From NCBI GenBank assembly GCA_963853835.1, contig OY970830.1, positions 38,153,966 to 38,217,965 on the forward strand: a stretch of 64,000 nt of DNA, in the 5' to 3' direction. This document shows positions 59,078 to 64,000 of this stretch, piece by piece (position 1 is the first letter of the stretch; the number at the start of each line of letters is the position of its first letter). The notes beneath the pieces were generated by a model. That model did not search any database, was not told the origin of the DNA, and saw only the letters and a list, made by a program, of their open reading frames with translations. The DNA is from Calendula officinalis. Its lineage: Eukaryota > Streptophyta > Magnoliopsida > Asterales > Asteraceae. A program made the translations under genes and the position numbers.

Positions 59078-60477
59078 TGTAATATCTAGATATAAAATAA
59101 TAACCTAAATACGTCCTTTCCTAGATTACCACACTATTAGGCAAGTATGACCTAATCGTGAGCAATATAGTTCAGGTAAGTACGTTCGTGTATATTCGTC
59201 TCCACAGGGAACAATTAAGCTGACTAGGTAAGGTAAAACTAAGTAATTAATCTGAACAAGTAATTAAAAAGGGTTTTCATTTGGAACATTTTTATTTGCA
59301 AATTGAATAATAAAACTAAATTTGATTTTTAAAAGTAAACAATCAACTAAAACGACGAGGAAGTCTTTTAATAATAAGGAGGATATTCATTATGAGTCAG
59401 ATCCGTCTAGGTGTAGGTTTGGTTTTGAAGTACCGATTTAATTCATGATCTAGGAGTTTAAGGGACTAGATTTCTCTCAAAACCTTACAATGAGTCTAAT
59501 ATGATCTCTAGGAATTTTTTCTCAAGAAACCTGTTTAAATTCACCTTCCTGCTTGTTATTTCTAACTAGGTTCGGCTTTCCGAGACCTTCTAATCCTAGG
59601 AATTTCTTCTCTGAATATCAGACTTCAAGTTGCACCTAAGTTATTGGTATCAAATCTCGGACCCCTATTTCTAGTGAGTCGCTGACTAGGTCAAGAGGTA
59701 TGAAAAGTCAGGGGTATTACTAGATCAATTAAATGTTGTCAATATTTTATCAATCAAGCAATAAACAGATTCAATAATGCAAATGTAAAGGTTTAACGAA
59801 AAGGTTCTTTATTAAATACACAAGTGTTCAAACAATCATCATAAAATCCTAAGAATATCCAAACCTAAAACCTAAACTTCATCTAATCATAGCGAATATA
59901 AGATGATTAGCACATAGACATGCTAAAAATCATCAAACAATCGCGAAGAAACATAAACATAAACATAATAGTAATCAAAAGTGATAAAAAAAACCAATGG
60001 TTGATGCTTGAAATCTTGATCTTGAGTGCTCCTAGGGTATTTTTCGGCTGCCAATTCGTCTTAGGTCAAAAGTTATGGTTCAAATCTGCAATTCTCGCTT
60101 AAATATACGTCAGATCGCTGGAAATCGTGTCGCTATTCCCAAAATCGCGTCGCTATGTTGGATCCCGCGTTAATTCGCGTCGCTATCCTCAAGATAGCGG
60201 CGCTATCTCGTCTTTTTGATGGCAAACAGAGACTCGATTTCGCGTTTCAATGAAAGATAGCGTGATAGATAGCGACATAGATAGCGGCGCTGTCTCTGAA
60301 TTTTCTGCAGATTTTCATTTCTTGTGTCGTTTTGGCTCGTTTTTGTCACTTTTTCTTCTATAGCCTGAAAAATACAATGGAACTATATTTGAGTGATAAC
60401 ATCATGTTTTAATCAATAAACACATACAAAAATAGGTATACTGGCATATAAATATATGTATAAATATGCCAATATCA
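59078..60477 (-). mobile_element. 3' LTR of a Tat/Athila-type Ty3 retrotransposon
   Basis: In minus orientation the unit starts TGATATTGGCATATTTATAC (from 60477) and ends ...TCTAGATATTACA (59078), with TG...CA limits. A purine-rich tract (AAGTGTGGGCATC) directly precedes the start, as a polypurine tract should. A palindrome cluster at 60295-60115 and a TATA-like word TATATTTAA (60107-60099) give a plausible promoter. The end (TTCCCTGTGGAGACGA...) resembles LTR ends of plant Tat/Athila elements. The body lies to the right; the left neighbour is the unrelated Copia fragment it landed in. Confidence 0.7.
60115..60295. repeat. AGATAGCG palindrome cluster in the Tat-type LTR
   Basis: One full copy AGATAGCG-G-CGCTATCT at 60192-60208 and a near copy AGATAGCGGCGCTGTCT at 60279-60295 lie with half-sites (GTGTCGCTAT, CGCGTCGCTAT three times, AGATAGCG, ATAGCGAC). 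The surrounding phrase 'cccgcgttaattcgcgtcgctat' parallels 'cccgcgctaaatagcgccgctat' in the LTR at 12827, so the block seems shared between two LTR families. Confidence 0.75.
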
Positions 60478-62167
60478 AGATGCCCACACTTGAACTTTGA
60501 TTGTCCTCAAGCAAATCATCATTAAAATAAATTAAAATAATTCAATCAGGTATAAACAATTATAAAGCAATCGACATTTCATCTCAATTTATTTATATAA
60601 ACACCACAATTTTCAGAACCTAGTCCATTTATGAGTTAAAATTTCACATTATATTTTATGCCCAAGTTTGTGTAAGACATCAGCTAACTTTTCACAAATC
60701 TAATCAAATCCTTAACTATGTTAATTAGACTACTTTTTAACTTAGATCCTAATTCATCCTTGCTTAACCTATAAATACCATCTTTATGAAAATCACCCGA
60801 CTAGTAAGGTTATAAGAAGAAAAATTAGTTTATTTATTCATTTCATGGCTCATTTGCTTTATTTATTCATGCTTTGCATGTTTATTTGTTTTATTTATTT
60901 ATTTTTATTTCTTTCATACATGTTTTGCATGTTTATTAATTAATTTATTTATTTGTTTGGAAGAGAGAACCACAACTTTCATTGAGCACCCGCATAAAAG
61001 ACTTTCAGCCAACATATCCAGATCAGTTGACCTTAGTATGCCAGGTTTAAAGGACCCCGCGAGCTTACTTGTCGGGAACCCAAGGTCGGCTAATTGTTCC
61101 CCCTAAGTATTTAATTAGGTATTTATTCAAGAATTGATTCGAACATAGGTTCTATTGTGAACCCGCGTAAAAGACTTTCGACCAACATATCCAGATCAGT
61201 TGACCTTAGTATGCTAGGTTTGAAGGAACCCTCGGGCGTACTTGTCGGGAGCACAAGGCCGGTTGATTATTCTCACTGATTCTCAAAATTTTCATGTATA
61301 TTATTTAGCAATTTATTTACGTAAACTAAAAGCTCTTAATCTAACCTAATGTCATCAGGAGTTAGCTTTGCTAAACTTAATTTTCTAAAAGACAATACCT
61401 ATAGATTTACAAGAATTTCAAATTTTCCAAGTTAGAAAGTGATCTAATTAACGAGTTAAAGAGATAATTAGATCGGCAAAAAGCCACAAAAATTGACACA
61501 TAAAAGGTAAGAAAAATTTTAACTTTTAAACTGAACTTTATTGTCTAAAAATTGTTTTCTAAGGTTGAGATGTGTCTAAAAAAAAATTCTGATTGAATTG
61601 GTTTGTTCGTTTTTGAGATGATTTACTATGAATACTAACAAGTGGTGGATACCATACCCAATGCCCACACTTAAAACATTGCATTGCCCTCAATGCAATA
61701 AAAAATAAAGAATTATAAACTAGAAAGAAAAAGGCAAAAGGGAACGGTACTCCCTGAAGGTATTTTGATTTTTGTGTGTTCCAAGTATTGTTATCATCCA
61801 AATGCACGATCCATATTCGAGCATTTCCATCCAGTTCCTCAGCTCACCATATTCTATTAAATCATAACTAGAACCAAACTAAAATAAAAGCTGGTAAAAT
61901 AGTTTAAACATCTAATAATTGAAAGAAAACACAAAAACTAAAATAAAATTGTAGCTAAAAAAAAGATAGTAATGTAGAGTACAACCAAATCGAATAATCA
62001 GTTTTGAGACCCAAACAGAGCAATCAATGATCACGCCCGTCACGAGGGGATGTCGGATCATACTGTTGGAACCAGTCTTCATAACTCGGGTAGTTTGGCG
62101 GAGCAGGCAAGTTCGGGCCCCAATAAGGTAACGGGTTCTGGGCCTCGAGTGGTGGTGCGGGGGCTTG
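60478..62167 (-). other. 3' untranslated internal region of the retrotransposon
   Basis: Between the ORF at 62168 and the LTR. It contains the polypurine tract at 60478-60495 (minus) and a direct repeat of about 95 bp: 'ccaacatatccagatcagtt', 'gaccttagtatgc.aggttt' and 'acttgtcggga' at 61009-61075 and 61172-61243. GCCCACACTT occurs at 60482 and 61662. No protease, reverse transcriptase or integrase domain is seen, so the element lacks pol at least here. Confidence 0.6.
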
Positions 62168-63563
62168 CTAGTACGGGAGAGTTTGAGCCCTTTCTCCTTG
62201 ATAGTAACTTCGTTGGAGCTGTAAGGTCATACTATCCATGTGATGTCTCATCCCGCCAAAGTCCATTCTCAAACCTGCCATGTCAACCTGCAAAGCATGA
62301 ACATCATCATATAAATTTTGGTACGAGTCAAACGTAGAAGGACCCGCTCCGGAGCCAGATGCTCCCGGATGCCCATGACCATGCTCGATAGGTGGCGGTT
62401 CCATCTCCCCCATTGCCACATCTTCTGCCTGCTGTTGCTCCGACTGCCTTTGCCTAACCCGCCTAACGTTCCCAGTTGAGGGATTATCTATCCAAACATA
62501 CCGTCCACTCTCGACTCCTGCTGTTGCCGTCCGGATCACCCCCATACCATACATTTTATTATAATCAAGGAATCCCATTTCTTGCTTAGTCATGCTTAAT
62601 TTCACCCGCGTTGTCAGATTTGCTGCTGCTTTGGCTAGTCGGGTGATGTATTGGCCTCCTGTGAAGCCACTTTTTCCCTTGTGTCCTCGTGCGGGACCAT
62701 GCAAGAATAAGGCAATAATGAGTGGGATGTTTGTGATGTGATCCCGGTGTACTAACTGGTGTAGTAGCCATAGGCTAGCCATGTTCATTTTTTCGGCCCC
62801 TTCTTTTCTTTGCCGGATGGTGTTTGTGATCATTCGGTATAAATAACGATGTTCACTGTTCCTAAGTTCCTTACTTTTTGAGTACCGTGGTCTCCACACT
62901 CCGTCACCCAGTTCGGTCCATATGTGTTCCACAGTCCGGGCTTCTTGAAATTCGCCCCGGTGCAGATAGTGGATGAAATGTGGGTGGTCTGTTTGGGCTT
63001 GGGTGTAAAGCCCCAGAGCTATGTCAAATTGGACCAAAGAACAGTGAATCCATTTGTTCGCCACCCGGTAGTGGATAGATTCGGCGTAGGGCTACCCAAG
63101 CGATAGGTAGAAAAAAATTCGAGCACGAGCTCGGCATATATCGGCTCCCTTAGTGTAAGGGTAGTCTCCCAAGCATTGCATGTGAATATCACGTGCCCGT
63201 TTACATCCCGAACCTCTCGAGTTAAGTAAGCTCGGATATCCTCTTCCTTTCCCAGAGCTGCAAGTTCGTCCCATTTTGGGGTTCGGACGGGATTAACCTT
63301 TTTATGGATAATCTTGTCTCTTCTTTTCTCATAGATGGGTCTAGTAATTGGGTTGCGAATATTCGAGAATTTCTCGAATACATGATGAAGCTCGTTTTCT
63401 TTTAATATCATAGGGAAGCCATCTCTGTGTAATTCCATTGGTATTTCATCTTCAAATTCGTCATCAAATTCCTCATCTGAGGACGATGCTGATGGGGTTG
63501 GTGAAGGTGGAGGTGGAGGAGCCCTAGAAGAGGATGCCCTTGATGCGGCTCTTGTGGATCGCT
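62168..63563 (-). pseudogene. Retrotransposon ORF of the plant Tat/Athila type (putative plant transposon protein)
   Basis: An open frame begins after a stop at about 63564 (TAG-CAG-CGA) with an Arg/Ala/Ser-rich, Pro-rich and acidic N-terminus. The first ATG is at 63438 (MELHRDGFPMILKENEL). It continues VNPVRTPKWDELAALGK and AELVLEFFSTYRLG. A frame change near 63070 leads to VANKWIHCSLVQFDIALGLY, HFIHYLHRGEF, NMASLWLLHQLVHRD and GKSGFTGGQYITRLAKAA, then a coiled-coil-like Gln/Met-rich end stopping at 62168. Such proteins occur in many Asteraceae LTR elements as a non-enzymatic ORF. The frameshift makes this copy doubtful. Confidence 0.65.
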
Positions 63564-64000
63564 GCTAATCACAAATTCAGAAAGTAATTATTAGGGGTGT
63601 TATTTAACAAAAGGTTTCAAAGTAAATAAGGAATTGATAAACTTTTTGTAATTTAAATCCCAATTTCCCGCACCCACACTTAGTTGTTAAACTAAGTGTT
63701 ACACTATGTAAAAGATTACCAATTTTCCTTACCCACACTTAGTTGTTAAACTAAGTGTGAAATTATTCAACACTTATAATGATTGTTTTATCCATTTAAA
63801 ATATGAATTTATGAAAACTTGTGATATATTTGTCAAAAATTTGAACCCAATTTAATAAGATATTATCACCAATGTGAAAACTTAACAAGTATTTCTAGTA
63901 GTCATACAAAAATTGAACTCATTAACACAATGTAGATAATTTAACAAGCAAACTATAAGCAATTTTCGGGTTTTTGACAAGAACAAGCCCTAATTCATAG
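63564..64000 (-). other. Leader region of the retrotransposon ORF
   Basis: AT-rich, continues past the window edge. 'cacacttagttgttaaactaagtgt' near 63673 and again near 63734 is a repeated 25-bp palindrome-like unit (acacttagtt/aactaagtgt). The 5' LTR is not reached. Confidence 0.5.

Noticed and set aside
62050..62337. 95-codon plus-strand frame opposite the retrotransposon ORF
   Set aside because: Antisense shadow of the minus-strand ORF, with no domain.

Overview
The window looks like nuclear DNA from a flowering plant. Genes have GT-AG introns and no operons, intergenic DNA is AT-rich, and plant-specific families are present: ACS-like aminotransferase, LRR receptor kinase, FAR1/MULE transposase and plant transposon types. 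The transposon-encoded ORFs at the right end resemble those of Asteraceae, so a composite-family eudicot is my best guess (moderate to low confidence).

Only three intact host genes are supported: an ACS10/12-type aminotransferase-like gene (5290-7712, +), an LRR receptor-like kinase (8705-11476, -) and a TVP38/TMEM64 (SNARE-associated Golgi) membrane protein (38988-40470, -). From memory, Arabidopsis has an LRR kinase next to a SNARE-associated Golgi gene (At1g12460/At1g12450) and a paralogous LRR kinase next to ACS10 (At1g62950/At1g62960). This window would then keep the undivided three-gene order, stretched by about 27 kb of transposons between the kinase and the TVP38 gene.

Left to right: 1-5126 holds a Copia gag end, a hAT remnant and three MITEs; 5290-11476 holds the first two genes; 12827-15060 is an LTR fragment. 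15498-18936 is a decayed five-exon FAR1/MULE transposase gene whose terminal repeat is shared with MITE-like elements flanked by (TA)n at 19023-19396 and 23740-25375. 26030-32594 is a LINE split by an LTR that itself carries a large foldback element. 33979-37016 holds a MITE, a Stowaway MITE, a 401-bp Helitron and a SINE split by a hAT MITE. After the TVP38 gene comes a nested foldback complex (41038-42906). Next are two head-to-head Helitrons (45740-49457 and 49482-53305) carrying pieces of MAP kinase, heavy-metal ATPase and RPA-like genes. A three-level nest of Stowaway, MULE foldback and hAT elements lies at 54839-56822. The right end is a Copia integrase fragment and an LTR retrotransposon of Tat/Athila type on the minus strand.

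The most unusual structures are: (i) arrays of short GC-rich palindromes just upstream of the TATA box in three different LTRs; (ii) foldback elements built from nested or composite terminal-repeat modules with perfect 9-bp target duplications; (iii) a FAR1-type transposase gene linked by its terminal repeat to elements that sit inside (TA)n microsatellites; (iv) the head-to-head Helitron pair.
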